64,000 nt of DNA from Larimichthys crocea (GCF_000972845.2 NC_040016.1:5476701-5540700); one strand, 5' to 3'. Counted from the first letter of the stretch, positions 48,853 to 64,000 are shown. The notes: generated from the sequence alone by a model not told the origin. Made by a program: numbers and translations.

Positions 48853-51800
48853 ATGGTAAGTATTAAAAACAGATATGTTTTTTTTACTTCTGGGAAATTT
48901 ACCATTCGATAAACTTGGCAAATTAAATTTGGCCGTAACTTTAGGTTACATCGACCTGAGCGTGTTGTGAACTTCAGTCCGCTCGCAGTGATAGTCTGAT
49001 GTGTTGGTGTAGTCACTGTACGTCCTGCTGTGGAGAAGCTAAAGCCTCGAGTTTAAATGAGTTTCACGTATCACAGCAGAGTAAGCTAGCTGGCAAACGT
49101 CACCTGCAAATGCAAATGTAGCTGATGCTAAGTGACGATGCTAAGTGAGGCACATAGGTTACAGCAGCTCGGCTCGGCTGTGTGTAAACAAAGCAGCTGG
49201 TAACATGTTCCCTCTGTCTTCACAAGCTGATGATGACACACCGTAAATACCATAATATAATATCACGGTGTGAGGTAACCACGTAGTTATAACCTCTGCT
49301 GCTTTAGGGCTTTGCTTCTTATAGTGTCACTAACATGTTCATATTTCCACAATCATTTATGAGCGGGAGAGGTGAGAGTATAATTTGAAGCATGGTCTGT
49401 TTCAGTGTAGTGATTAAGCATTGTTAAGCTATTTGTGGCGGCAGGAGCTCAGTCTGTAGGGACTTGGCTTGGGAACCGGAGAGTGGCCGGCTCGAGTCCA
49501 GTATGGACCAAAGTATGGGAGGTGGAGAGGTGCCAGTTCACCCCCTGGACCATGCCGAGGTGCCCTTGGGCAAGGCATCGAAATCCACCCACCCACGTGT
49601 GGTTGTATTTTGGGGTATATAAAAAAATAATTTCCCCTCGAGGAATTAAACTTGTATGTTGGGGAACTGCAGTGACCAAGGTAGGTAACAGTTCCCACAT
49701 ATGGTTGATGTGGAGCCACTTTAGACGAACATAAAATCTTCTGTTCGTCCTGCAGCTCAGCAGTCAGTGTGTTAAGTGTGATTCCATTAGTTGTACTATG
49801 GTTTGTGATGTTTGTGTTACCTTTCAGGACAGTGAGATGTCTGACGTTGACCCTGTACCAGGGCCCGAGACCAGCAGCATGGAGGGAGAGAATGCACCCC
49901 TGTACTGCATCTGTCGGAAACCAGACATCAACTGCTTCATGATGTACGTTCACAGCACCAGCGCTGTTGTTTCAATTACTTACATTGCTGCAAATGGATG
50001 GACTGATGCTCATATATGATTGTATTTGTTTGCTTCTCCCACTAACAGCGGCTGTGATAACTGCAATGAGTGGTTCCATGGCCACTGCATTAACATCACA
50101 GAGAAGACTGCGAAGGCCATCCGAGAGTGGTACTGCATGAGATGCAGAGGTGATGGAAAATAATCTTGGTTTATCGCAGTGTTTAAGCCACATTGATCAT
50201 GAATCTAATCAGAAAACATCACAGCAAACATTGTTGCTTTATTCTCTCTATCACCAGATAAAAACCCCTTGCTGGAAATAAAGTATAGATCAAAGAAAAA
50301 CCGAGAGAAGGATGCTGAGCCTGACCGATCTGAAAAACAGTACAGCACCCCGAGTACTCCTGACTATAAGAGTGAAAGGCGACGTGGATCCAAAGTAAGC
50401 TGTACTTTTGACCTTAATATTAAAATATCTTAAATTCAGTTTTTCTTGACCATTTTACACATGAAAACATTTAAAATAAAAGTGATAGGAAATGTTACTC
50501 TTTGTCATAGCAATGCCTTCCCATTCTCAAAACTTATAAGTTCATCGTTTGATTTTTCTCAGGTGAAGCGCTCAGTTCGAATGTGTGGAGAATGTGAGCC
50601 GTGCAGAAGAACTGAGGACTGTGCTCAATGTGACTTCTGCAAGGACATGAAGAAGTTTGGAGGCCCCAACAAAATCAGACAGAAGTGCAGGTTCAGACAG
50701 TGTGAGGTTCGAGCCAGGGTAGGTCACTTTGTCTCTGTTTTGTTTTCGAATAAGATTATGCCAAAGTTTAGAAGAATGTAAAACTGAGTTTAAATTATTT
50801 AGAATGTAAAAAATGAACTTAAAACTTTTATTTTTGGGCGATTAGTTCTCCCTGATCTCTGACTTGTTTGTGCATTCCCTTGTGGTCATTTTGGAAATCT
50901 GTTTTTTTGTTTTGTACAGAAAATGCTGCGTGTGAAGGATGAGGAACTCTCTTTGCAAGAAAGGAGGGACAATTCCTACCACAGACGAAGACGGTACTCT
51001 GATGACTACGACAGTGAGGCGGATCTGTACCAGCAGTACAAGGCAGCAGGACTTGACAGCAGCATGGTAACACAACATTTAACGCCATATTGTTGTAGCG
51101 TATAGATCTTGTTATACTATATTATTTTTCTTATACTCAATTAGCAGCTGAAACATTTGATCAGGTAGGTTTTAATTTGTTTGCTTCCCTCATCTAGGCA
51201 TGGGGTAGTGATGACGATGATGAGCAGCCTTTCAGTCCGATCATGCGTAAGAAAGCTGTGAAGGTGAAGCACGTCAAGAGACGGGAAAAGAAGTTTGACA
51301 AGAAAGTAAGACTTGTTTCCTCATAAAAATGATTATGATGTATTTAAAGTGGTGCCATGCGTCAACATGGTAAATGGTAATATCACACATGGTAATCTAC
51401 CATCCTGTTTTGTACTGTTTATCCAGAAAGAGTCACGGCGCCACAAACAGAAGCAGAAGCACAAAGACAGAACCAGATACACTGAGAAGGGCGACCTCCG
51501 GGACAACACAGGGCAGCGTCAGTGTCTGGGGCCGAGCTGTGTGGAGGTAGCTCGACCCAACTCCAAATACTGCTCTGAGGACTGTGGCATGAAGTTAGCT
51601 GCCAAGTAAGAACACTTTCACCTTTATTAGCAAACATCTCAAGTTAATTTAAATAGAAGTTTTATCTCTTTGCTGTTTTTTTTTTTTTTTCCCGAATGGC
51701 CATGGTCAAAAGTTGTTACCTATATTTGTAATCGAATTATAGCACTATGGCACCACCTAGTGTTTAGATGAATGTGATGCTGGTAAAATGCCGCAGGTTT

Positions 51801-53368
51801 ATCTATTTATTAGTATTACATTAGTGTCTGGAAACTTATGAACATGAACCAGTTTTTAAACTCACAATTTGATTAGATTTGTCACCAAACATCAGTATCA
51901 TAAGTGTCCTAACATCTAACAAAGTTCCAGTCAAAAGGGAAATCCTGATCACTTCGTTAGCGTGACTCTGTGTGCATTTTGATCCACAGCCGAATCTACG
52001 AGATCCTTCCTCAGCGTATCCAGCAGTGGCAGCAGAGTCCCTGCATCGCAGAGGAGCACGGGAAGAAGCACCTGGAGCGTATCCGTCGAGAACAGCAGAA
52101 TGCCAGGCTACGCCTCACAGAGATGGAGCGGCGCTTCCACGAACTAGAAGGCATCATCGCCAAGGCCAAGCAGCAGGCGGTTCAGCAGGACGAGGAGGTG
52201 AGCCGGCAGCGCCTTTTGAAATTGCAATCTCATCCATTCTTTGTTCATTCGAAGCTGCTGAAGAAAAACAGAAGTCACTCATTTGATGAAATACTTTGGT
52301 TCTGTTTGCAGGTGAATGAAGGTGATAGCGAGGACACAGACCTGCAGATTTTCTGTGTATCTTGTAGTCATCCCGTCAATCCAAAAGTGGCACTGAGACA
52401 CATGGAGAGATGTTACGCAAAGGTGATTTGTTTTTATTTTTTTAAATCTCTGCTTGTAATCATCCGTTATAAACAAACAAAAGCATGTGGGCTACTCGTT
52501 AAATTTCCTTTCTTCATGATTATGTCAACAGTATGAGAGTCAGACCTCCTTTGGTTCCATGTACCCTACAAGAATAGAAGGGTAAGTAAACAAAATACTC
52601 TTAAAGTGTATAGCAACATTCCCTCATTCATTTGCTTTACCGACAATTTATTTGTTTCTACAGAGCAACCAGACTCTTCTGTGACGTGTATAATCCTCAA
52701 AGCAAAACATATTGCAAGAGGCTGCAAGTTCTGTGTCCAGAACATTCCAGAGATCCTAAGGTCAGTGAAAACCCCTCAACAAAATGTCCTGCATGGTTTC
52801 CATGATTCACTAAAAACTGTCCACTTAAACGTAAAGTAATGTTTATGTTGATATATTATTTTTTTTGTCCTTTTGTTTGGTGACTAGATCCCAGTGGATG
52901 AGGTGTGTGGGTGTCCTCTGGTGAAGAATGTGTTTGAGCTGACAGGAGATTACTGCAGGGTCTCCAAAAGGAAATGCAACAAACATTACAACTGGGAAAA
53001 GCTCAGGAGAGCAGAGGTGGACTTGGAGCGAGTCAGAGTGGTGAGTGAAACTTGGTGACTGTTGTTTGGTTTTAGAATGATCAATACTTATTGGAAATTC
53101 TGCCATTTTTCAATTGTAAAAGTCAAAGATAGTCGTACTTTGTGTTTATCATAACTTCAAGTTGTGTCTGTTCAACAGTGAGTGAAGTGATAATCTTACC
53201 CGGTTCTTTCTTCACACACAGTGGTACAAACTGGACGAACTTTTTGAACAGGAGCGTAACGTCAGGACCGCTATGACCAACAGGGCCGGTCTGCTCGCAC
53301 TGATGTTGCACCAAACTATTCAGCATGACCCCTTGACAACAGATCTCCGTAGCAACAAGGATAGGTAG
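48853..53368 (+). CDS. cxxc1: CXXC finger protein 1 (CFP1), SET1 complex subunit
   Basis: CFP1 targets SET1 H3K4 methyltransferases to unmethylated CpG islands. Exons: 48853-48855 (only the ATG), 49828-49943, 50049-50149, 50258-50394, 50563-50718, 50920-51066, 51198-51305, 51427-51605, 51990-52197, 52312-52422, 52532-52581, 52664-52760, 52888-53040, 53222-53368. Domains in order: PHD finger (YCICRKPDINCFMIGCDNC, WYCMRCR); CXXC domain (RMCGECEPCRRTEDCAQCDF, then KFGGPNKIRQKCR); a basic region (KAVKVKHVKRREKK); CLGPSCVEVARPNSKYCSED; coiled coil (RLRLTEMERRFHELEGI); and the Cys/His-rich C-terminal SET1-interaction domain ending with MLHQTIQHDPLTTDLRSNKDR. The linker after the CXXC domain is shorter than in mammals. 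Start in exon 1 rests on MDSEMSDVDP; the in-frame ATG four codons into exon 2 is an alternative. Confidence 0.95.
49434..49660 (+). mobile_element. tRNA-derived SINE in cxxc1 intron 1
   Basis: The head has an A-box-like GCTCAGTCTGTAGGG (from about 49447) and a B-box GGCTCGAGTCC at 49489-49499, spaced as in RNA polymerase III tRNA promoters. It is followed by the body GAGAGGTGCCAGTTCA...GGTGCCCTTGGGCAAGG. The body also occurs as a headless fragment at 33722. Confidence 0.75.
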
Positions 53369-54518
53369 TCAGCTACTCATCTGCTTTTGGGTCTGTGGAT
53401 TAGTGTACATAACATGAGATTTGAGTGTTGAGGATTCAAACTTGTAAAACAATAACTACCATTTGGATGAACTGATTTTCTAACTAGATGATTATTTTAA
53501 GATCTTTGTATTATTATTATTATTGTTATTATTTTTAAGATGTAAATTGATATATTTTTCCTGACTGGTAGATGAACTACTGCTCATTGAAAAACTGCTG
53601 TTTTTGGTATGATCGCCCTGAATAAACCGTATGTTTGCTCCAGGATAGCTTTTTGTGTGCGAGTGATGTTATTCGTTGCACCATTTTGAGTAGCTTATCT
53701 ACACACAGTGTACATAGGATACTTTGTTTATTATGAATGTTGTAACTTAGTATATGTCCTGGTGACACACATTCAGTTTGTATTGGCTCATCTTTAAGTA
53801 CAACAAGGTTAGAAGGACGATTATAACGCAGCAGAACAATTGCTGCTATCTGCAAAGAGACATATGTTTGCATCAGTAGTATATGCTCACTTCACTTCAA
53901 TACGCTGGTACAATCTAATGTGATCCGACACAACAGTGTTGTCATGGATTCTACTTATAAGAAGCTCATCATTTTGACAAAAATATTAAAAGATATTTTT
54001 TCACTCCAGTGTGTAACATATATGGGTATCTTTTGACAGAAATGGAATATAATATTCATAACTTTATTTTCATTAGTGCATATCACCTGAAAATACGAAC
54101 TGTTTATTACTTTAGAATGAGCCAATCTGAAACTTCACCCTTAAATGTTCATGGTGGTGGTGACTGACATTTATGAGCGCAGCATTTCTACAATCTCCAG
54201 TGGTTTACGGCCGTACTATTTTATTTTAGTTGCCTTACACCAGTATACATTTATAATTAATTCCGTGGGTCTAGTTTTGAAGGAAACTTTGATGAAATAA
54301 TGATCACCTGGATTAAAAACAGATATTCCCGGTGCACACTCCGAAGCAGCAGGGGGCGCTGAAGAGCGCTGCGAGTATTACAGGTTCACGTGAGTCACAG
54401 CACGGACGTGCGCGGTGCTCAGTTTAATGTTTGACGTCTGTCAGAAGAACGCTGCGTTTCATTTCAAAGCAGAATGAGTTTGGACGCAGTTTCTGAGTCG
54501 AGGTTTGGGATTTGATTG
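53369..54518. other. cxxc1 3' UTR and ap5b1 promoter region
   Basis: Non-coding. A candidate polyadenylation signal for cxxc1 is AATAAA at about 53622. The stretch from about 54330 becomes GC-richer and leads to the ap5b1 start. Confidence 0.5.
54386..54393 (+). promoter_or_regulatory. CLEAR-like E-box (TCACGTGA) upstream of ap5b1
   Basis: TCACGTGA lies about 130 bp before the ap5b1 start codon, within GGTTCACGTGAGTCAC. The palindrome TCACGTGA is the core of the CLEAR element bound by TFEB/TFE3 in lysosomal gene promoters. Function is inferred. Confidence 0.45.
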
Positions 54519-57500
54519 ATGATGGCGGTGAACTGGGCCGAGAGGATCTCTGCTTTCTCCCGCAGCCCGTCTCGCTTCCTCTCCGGAACAACAGCTGAGG
54601 CTTTCCTGGCGGAGCTGCTCCGAGAGCTGCGAGATGACAGAGCCACGTACAGCGTCAAGGTACAAAAACAACAACAGACTGTACATATGTGGTGGTTTTT
54701 GGTGCATAAAGTGAATCTCTTTGAGTTTTGGACAGTTGGTCAAATGAAATAAACAATTTGAAAAATATCAACTTGGCAATAAATGGCTGTTATTTTTAAT
54801 TTCTGCTTTTCACAGGGTGTGTGTAATTACTTGTATTAAGGACTTGGTATTATATTTGCTATTTTCTATTTTCCTGTTGTGTCTTTAATGTGTGTATAAC
54901 TGTATTTTGTGTCCTCAGGTCCTCCTCTTGTCCCCACTATGTGAGCACCCGGCTCTGCTGTGTCCCTCAGACTCAGTGGGCGAGGAGACGGCCCTGGAGC
55001 TCATGTCAGTGTTCGCCCAGTGTCCTCCTAAGTCTGTCCAGTTTCGCTGTCACCTCCTCCTGGCCCTCACCTCTGTGCTCGTCTGCACTTCCTGCGTGAG
55101 CGGCCGTTCCCGTGCATCTCAAGACTTCCTGGACCTGCTCCTTCAGATAGCCGAAGACACCATAGACCTCCACGGTGATGGTGCTGCTCGTTCTGTGCGG
55201 GCCACGGCTTGTGACTGCCTGCGGGAGCTGGAGGCCTGCTCTCCGGGACTTCTCTCCCAGCGCCTCGAGCTCCTGGGTGGTCTCCGGCAGAGAGAAGCCT
55301 CCCGGATCCACCAGGCCTACGCAGCACTTCATACTCTGGTGTTGAGAAACGCCGTGTATCAGCTCACCCAGCAAACTGGAGCTGGTGCTGAGCATCTTAA
55401 GGCTCTTCTTGGAGGAAATACATCAGTTGCTTGGGAAGCAGAGCAGGACTGCAGCCTGATGAACGACAAAGACTCAGCCATCCTGTCTTCTCTCATCCTT
55501 GGACCTATGGGTACAGTGCCGACCCTCCAGACTGGACCTGACTGTAAGGAGTTGCGTTCAGTCCTGTCCTCCCTCCTGGAGGATTCCTACCTCCTGACCC
55601 CACTGTGTCAGGCTGCACTGCTTCACAGATTGACGGAGGTGGTTTCCATGGTGCCTGGTGTTCCTCCAGCAGTATTTAGAGCTCAGCTGCTGCGACTGCT
55701 GGGCACGAGCGAGGTTTGTGTCTTACTCATTGTTGCTGTTTACAAGTATTTTTTCTCTCTCTCTCATCTTTCATAGTAGATTTCCACTCACTGTGGCTGC
55801 TCCTGACTAACAACAAAAAAACACAGTGTGCCTAGGAGTTTCTTTTCCTTTTGGTATCGACAGAGGTATCAAGTATCATTTTGTTTTATAAAATTCTGCT
55901 ATCTAGTTTTATATTTAGTGTTTACTGGACTTTCCCTTGGGATCTATCTATCAGACCAGATGTAAGAGTGGTATCAAACTCATTGAACTAATGTTAAGAC
56001 ATATTTCCAAAATGCTAAACTTACTTTAGATCCTTTATGTGAGCTTCAGAAGTCTCTCCCACAGTCAGACACTGAAAGAAAGGAACTTTGAATTATCAAA
56101 TATTTCCTTAAACAAAAGTTTTCATTATCACACTGGCACAGATGATAAGAATTCATATCTCACAGTGACTTTGTTCTCCCTTTCCTCCAGGTCTGCCTCC
56201 TCCACACCACCCTGCTGATGAAGTGTGCCTTCACAGACAGCCTGTTCAGCGCCGAAGACGAAGCTTTCATCCTCAAGCGGCTGGTTGTGCTGTCCCAGCA
56301 TCCGCTCCTGAGTACACCCGAGAAGCTTTTCTACATGGACTGCATCCTGCACTTTCCCGAGAACCGGCCAATCAGCTGCGGCGATGGCGACGAGACCCTC
56401 CCTGTTCTGCTGACTCCGCGTCTCGCATCGGCTCTGGTGCCCACCGTGTTCAACGACAGCGCCACAATGCTGGCCCGCTTCAACCTGCTCTCTCTGGTCT
56501 ACCTGGAGGATGAAGTGGAGGGGGAGGGGGAGGGGGAGGGGAGCAGGGGGCTGGCGTACCTCTATGAACATCTCACCTCGCTGTTAGACATTGTGCAAAG
56601 CGGAGGCAGCCGCGAGATCATCGTCACCTTCTTCAGAGCCGCCTTCCTCTTCCTGTTCTACTTCTGTCAAGTGGAGCGCTACTCCAGCGGCCTGACGGAG
56701 AAGCTATGTAAGCTGTACCTATGCCACACCTACCTGGCTCCGCACCTCATCAACCTGGCCGACCAGACCCAGGACAGGCTCACTGAGTCCAGTTGGGCTG
56801 TGGGGCTCCTGAAGGCCCTCCAGGTAGTCATCACCAAAGCCCCGCTAGCCCAGCTCACCTTACAAGACCTCAGCCAGCACCTCAAGATGCTGACTCGGGT
56901 GGCGGAGGAGGGAGAAATCCCCCAGACCAACACCCTCAACTTCCTGTCCAGCATCATCACACCGTCTTCCTCCTCTCTGAGTGGAGACTGGCGTCTTGGC
57001 AACAGCCTGCTGGGTGTTTGCCGCCGCCTCCTCGTCCACCCCAGCCTGGACTCGCTGCTCCTTCCCCTGGCTGACATCCTGCAGCATCTCACCTGCCACT
57101 ACGGAAACACAGACATCCAGGACCACGCCCGCCTCTACTACACCCTCCTGACCACGCTGTCCCGGGAGAAGCTGGCCGGAGTTTTGGCGCAGGGTTTGAC
57201 TGAGGGAGGACGGCAGGTCAAGAAGCGATCTCTGTCCTCCATCATGGCTGAAGGTGAGGGGCTCACAAGCATGCTAACCATTCACCGGGTGGAGAAGGCG
57301 ATATTCAGGCTGATTGAGGCCGGTTGTGAGCCCAGAGGAGAACCACAAACAGAGAAAGGAAGTGACCTAACCCTGAATGAGACAGAGAGTAGCCCAGGAG
57401 AGGCAAATGTGGTACTGGAAACCTACAGAGCTCAGTTCGAAGACCCTAACTTTGCCTCAGAAGTCATCTTAGACTACCAGCTGACTCATATGGAAGCCAT

Positions 57501-58137
57501 CGACCCCCACTTTAGTCAGCTGTTCAGCGTCCGCCTCCACTTCAACCTCACTGACAACCACTATGAAGAACTGAGTGACATCAGTGTTCCGTGTCTGTTC
57601 AGAGAGAGGCAGCCACCCAAGGTGAGGCTGAGGCTGAAGCCCAGGCGGCCTTACCCCACCACCCTCCACGCCAGCGCCATCTTCACCACCCAGGACGGCC
57701 TCTCCTGGCACACCGTCCTGCCAGACATTCACGTGGCTTTCCAGCAGGCCTTCATGTCTCCCCCAGCTCCCCCAGCCTGGGGACGAGGGGGCAAACAGTG
57801 TCTGTTTGAGGGTTTGTGGGACGAAATCAGCTCTGAGGGTGGGCTAAATGACCCGGCAGACTGTGCCACCAGCCTGTTCTGCTGCCAGCTGAAGGAGGCA
57901 GCTCTGATCGCCTTGGTGGAAAAACACTTCCTCCCCTACCTGATATCAGATCTGTCTGATGAAGAAGAGTTCAAAGTGCTTTTCTTCCTCCCGCCACTGT
58001 CTCACATCCTGCTGAAGATCAGGACGGAGGAAGACGCCGTGCACTTCAACATCGCCACAGATAACTGGCAGCTCCTGCCTCACATAAGTTCTTATCTGCT
58101 GACAATCACTTCGTTACAGGAAGATGCTGACGGCTAA
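54519..58137 (+). CDS. ap5b1: AP-5 adaptor complex subunit beta-1
   Basis: AP-5 acts with SPG11 and SPG15 at late endosomes and lysosomes in retrieval to the Golgi. Three exons, 54519-54659, 54919-55713 and 56191-58137, join in frame to about 960 aa, longer than the ~880 aa human protein. Translation starts at one of two consecutive ATGs (54519, 54522); the second has the better context (ATGGCGG). The N-terminal exon reads NWAERISAFSRSPSRFLSGT. The large remaining part is Leu-rich helical solenoid typical of adaptor large subunits (LLLSPLCEHPALLCPSD, QFRCHLLLALTSVL). The C-terminal section contains LNETESSPGEANVVLETYRA, FSVRLHFNLTDNHYEEL and ends HISSYLLTITSLQEDADG. An (Glu-Gly)n run from a GGGGGA repeat lies at 56515-56545. 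A candidate polyadenylation signal is AATAAA at 58254. Confidence 0.92.
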
Positions 58138-59127
58138 CTGTGATGCATCTTTACTTGTTTTTTTAAAAAAAGAAGCTGATTTTAACCAAATCTCTAAAAT
58201 TGTCAACACTTTAATAACTTGTACTTAAAATGAAATGACTCAAGACTGATTTGAAATAAAGTTATTGCACTTTAATTACCTGACATTGAACAAATGTGTA
58301 AAATTAAATATTTTGTAATTCACATCTCATTGGTTACAGTCTATACATGAAAGACAAAATAAATAATTTATTTGATGACCGTTATACAGACCAAATCAGC
58401 AGTTGGGGTGAAGCGCTTGGATTGTTTGATTGGCCAACGCAGCATCACCTCTGGTTCATCTCTGGCTCAACATTTGGCTGCAGGTCGTTGTGTTTTATTT
58501 ATTTCAGCATACAAAAACCTGCATTTTCACTACGGTGTCTAATTTGGTCTGAATAGAGCCATAGACGGCTCCACTATATTTCCCCGCTATAGAAAAATCA
58601 AAGTTAGCCCATGAACAACACTTCATGTAGGCTGTAGGACACATTAAAAAAGGTACTCTGTGAAGTTTTTCCACTACTAGCAGTAAAATGTTAAAATCAT
58701 ATGATTCACATCCTGCTGTTGTTTTAACTCTATTCTGCAGTGGTTGGTGGTAACAACAGCAGGAAACGCGGACATTAAAAAGAAATGTTTCAAAGCTTTG
58801 CAGAAAATGCTTTTGTTGCGTCTGCTGAGCAGACAAGATGCCTTGTGGTGAGAAACGCTGAATATAGACAGAACTTCACGGGGGAGCTTTAAATTTCATC
58901 CTGGTGATGAATGAGAAGCAAACATTTTAAACTATGTGGTCAGTAAAACAGTAAGTTATAGTGATGTAATCTGCAGTCTGTCAGTGTGTGAAAGACTCTC
59001 TGTGACTGACGCTTTGATATCAGGGATTCCAATCCACTTCACTAAACATTGATGTCCATTAATACTACATTTGGCATCCACTCTGTGTCCTTTTGAAATC
59101 CCAGTCCTTTTATGCAGTCCAGTTCCT
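58138..59127. other. Convergent 3' region, ap5b1 to C1orf50-like gene
   Basis: Contains the ap5b1 3' UTR and the 3' UTR of the minus-strand gene. No coding frame or recognised repeat is seen. Confidence 0.5.
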
Positions 59128-61435
<2,308 letters not shown>

Positions 61436-63964
61436 GTTGTCTGTGTACTTCTCTTTACTACGAGCTCCTCTCCCGGCTGGTTGTAGTCAACTTAAACCTC
61501 TCTGTCTGTCTGTCTGTCTGTCTGTCCACCTCCTGCTTTTGTAACCAGCTAATGTTTGACCAAGAGGATAGTGGTGTGTCTGTGGTGAACGCATCGTCAA
61601 TACGAACTAATCTTTTATATGACTCGGGAGTAATGAGTAGTCTCAGTGAGTGATTCGTTCATTTTGATGCAATACGTTCCCTCGCCACAAGGCAAGCTGC
61701 ATGGCCGCTCAGGCTGTGCGCCTGAGTAACAGTAGTAACTGTAGTAACAGTACGTTCATTTGTCACATTTGCATCGGCCACAAGAGGGCTACAGCGTGGC
61801 ACTAGTGAATGAACGAAATGAAAAAAAAGAGAGTTGGTTCAATTTACCGTCCGAGAGTAAGTGATACGAATCAGTAAAAAGACTCGAACTTCCCAACACT
61901 ACCAGAGGAAGCTCCTCGGGTCCTAAATCTTCTCCTTATTTGCCTAAATGTTAGTCCTGATTAGTGCCTGCATAAAAAAGGCAAGTTTAAATAATAATAA
62001 ATAATACTTTTAAAATGCTTTTTAAAAACATATTTAACATAAAAAACTTTCATCTTCATTGATATTAAATATCAACTATGTAATGTAACTTGGCTTTGTT
62101 TTCAGGCACTTCAAAAACAGCTATATAAGAAGTCGCTGTCGAGAAACCAGCAAAAGTTAGAAGATGCTGCACGTGCCACATGAACTGCTGAGGTTCAGGT
62201 TTATTAGATTTTAGTCTTACCTTGTCTTACTTTGCGATGTGGTCCATGATCCATTGCATTCATAAAACGTGTAAAACATGACAATACTAAGAGTTTCTTA
62301 ATTCTTGTATAGGTTTTCATATGTGGATGTGTTGTTTAATATAGTACTATAGTATAAATTGCTGCCGTTATGAGAGAATGTGTTTATTTTCATATGAACA
62401 AGAACAAAACAGAAATATTTATATTTAATCAAAACAATAACATTACCATTTAATACAACATATCTCATACAAACAATAAACTGTTCTTATTAGATAAATG
62501 TTTTATCATTTAACAATAAGTCATAATGACAGTTTGACTCCCACGTGATCCACTGAGGTTTATTCTGCCAGTGAATGATCTGCCAATTTTCTTTTCCATT
62601 TGTGCATGAAGTGAAACGTGAAATAGTTAAAGTCAAACAGTGTGCCTCTGTCTTTTGAAGATGGAATTTCTTTGTGCTCCATAGTAGTCGAAAACATAAC
62701 TATAACAAGATAACTATGTCTTCATAATAAAAAGGAGTTTTTAAACCCTGTACTTCAGTATAAAACCAAACTGTGAACACACTACACAACGAGTTCAGCA
62801 TTCAAAACCTTAAGTAAAAGAATGTAAATATTATCAGCACAACTAAGTGTACTCAAGTATGAAAATGTTTAATTAAGTATATGTAAAAGTATTCATTGTA
62901 CAGTAAAATGTCCCCCCTCAGTGTTTTCTTAATGTACTGTTGCGATGTTATGAATATTACTGCTACATTAATGTGTATGTTTTATTTTACTGCCATGGAT
63001 GTTTAAAATTGAGATCATTTGAACTACTTTATATACTGTCAGCTAGTTTAATCTGCAGCAATGCATCATGGTCTATAACATCATTATATTTTGTGTAGCA
63101 TTGCTGTCAACAAAGGTCAACTTTTCATAATTTCATAACTAACCCTAACTCTAACACCAACAGCCACGTTTTTCACCATCTATTCCAACATTGCAGTGTC
63201 GTTTAGTGAATTGAAGTTAATGTCTGAAATGTGTGAAAACAGACACTTCCTTTTCAGGTGACATGCAAACTGCTGTTATTTTGAGTTTGACATGTTATGT
63301 GTTATTAAATTCAACATGTCAGACCACAAAACTATGAAGAATTCCTACTACTTACTCCAAACAAGTGACGCAATTTCTCTGGTGGACTAAAATCGATTTT
63401 CCATACACTGTGACTAACTTGATTTTACTGGATCAGTAACATAAACTTCATATGGGAGGAAGTCAATATAATATTAATGGGGATATTGTACATATACATG
63501 TATCTCTTCTAGTACTTGATTTTTATCTTCTTTATATTTTTATTTAATGTTTGTTATGTACCAAAATCACCAGGATAAATTCCTTGTATGGGAAAACATA
63601 CCTCCCAATAAACCTGATTCTGGTTCTGATGAAGACTTTTGCCTGGTTTTAATGTGATTTTATAGGATTCATCAGAAGTTGTGTTGAGATGATGTCAATA
63701 TTTTTCAGTATTCTACACTAAAGACAATCCTAACTTATACTGCATTGTTTTCTTCACATTATGGCCGCTCATTGTCTGTCATAATTATAAAGTCATGTGT
63801 ATGCTGTGTATGAGGGGCACAGAGGGTGTTACCGGAGCTCATCTGTTCAAACCCCACCTCCAGACAAGTGACTGTCGGAGCAAGAAGTTGCAGCTCCTCT
63901 CGCCGGCTTGCCTCTCTCTGCTTCAGACCTGTGCCCCCGCCGCAGAGCCTGACATCTTAGCATC
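61436..63964. other. Intergenic, C1orf50-like gene to a truncated gene at the right edge
   Basis: Mostly AT-rich non-coding sequence. A (TCTG)n microsatellite lies at about 61501-61526. A fish LINE 3'-tail-like sequence (TCCTTGTATGGGAAAACATA, CAATAAACCTGATTCTGG) is at about 63576-63640. An open frame of 63 codons at 63795-63986 is out of frame with the terminal gene and is not regarded as real. The last ~170 bp is GC-richer and probably contains a promoter or 5' UTR. Confidence 0.5.
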
Positions 63965-64000
63965 ATGGAGCTCCGTTACGCGCTAACATTTCTCTGCTTT
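63965..64000 (+). CDS. Start of an unidentified gene, cut by the window edge (possible signal peptide)
   Basis: ATG at 63965 in a good context (ATCATGG) opens a frame MELRYALTFLCF that runs to the last base. A basic residue followed by a hydrophobic stretch is what a secretory signal peptide looks like. Only 12 codons are visible, so the product cannot be named and it could be chance. Confidence 0.35.
   Translation, partial: MELRYALTFLCF

Noticed and set aside
49434..49510. Possible tRNA gene from A and B box matches
   Set aside because: It lacks a full cloverleaf and is continuous with a SINE body, so it is a SINE head.

Overview
The window comes from a ray-finned fish, most likely a spiny-rayed (percomorph) teleost. 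Its gene order is hcfc1 – SWS2 opsins – LWS opsin – gnl3l – tfe3, which is the conserved visual-opsin synteny block of that group. Introns are short, and fish-type SINE/LINE debris and CA/GT microsatellites are frequent. All gene models were built by eye from exon translations, splice sites and reading-frame continuity; no database search was run.

Layout: (1) about 1-9161, minus strand: host cell factor C1 (hcfc1), 5' portion with the Kelch domain, a basic/variable region and a seven-unit proteolytic-processing (PRO) repeat array; the gene runs off the left edge inside the C-terminal fibronectin III region. Its upstream flank (9.2-10.7 kb) holds a cluster of YY1-like sites, four of them in a recurring ~26 bp element. 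(2) 10.7-15.1 kb: mostly non-coding with old repeats. (3) 15.1-31.8 kb, plus strand: the cone opsin array, with two intact SWS2A (blue-violet) opsins, a decayed SWS2B pseudogene carrying a retroelement insertion, and one intact LWS (red) opsin. A ~2.05 kb block ending just before the LWS start (promoter and upstream region) is present twice at about 99.5% identity. The upstream copy has no opsin after it. (4) 31.8-34.5 kb: intergenic, with an L1-like remnant and a SINE fragment. (5) 34.5-38.6 kb gnl3l and 40.9-44.3 kb tfe3, both plus. (6) 46.1-47.3 kb, minus: a MyoD-family-inhibitor (I-mfa) domain gene. (7) 48.9-53.4 kb cxxc1 and 54.5-58.1 kb ap5b1, both plus. (8) 59.1-61.4 kb, minus: a C1orf50 (DUF2452) homologue. 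(9) 61.4-64 kb: intergenic, ending in the first codons of a further plus-strand gene that may start with a signal peptide.

Functionally the opsins work together in cone colour vision: SWS2A is short-wave and LWS long-wave, probably under shared upstream control. The flanking genes are housekeeping or regulatory: HCF-1 and CXXC1 are both subunits of SET1-type H3K4 methyltransferase complexes, GNL3L is a nucleolar GTPase, TFE3 is a lysosome/autophagy transcription factor, and AP5B1 is a late-endosomal adaptor subunit. The most unusual structures are the duplicated LWS control region without a second LWS gene, a 41 bp tandem duplication that doubles the exon 2 splice acceptor of the second SWS2A gene, the mosaic (gene-converted) pattern between the two SWS2A genes, and the repeated YY1-like element upstream of hcfc1.
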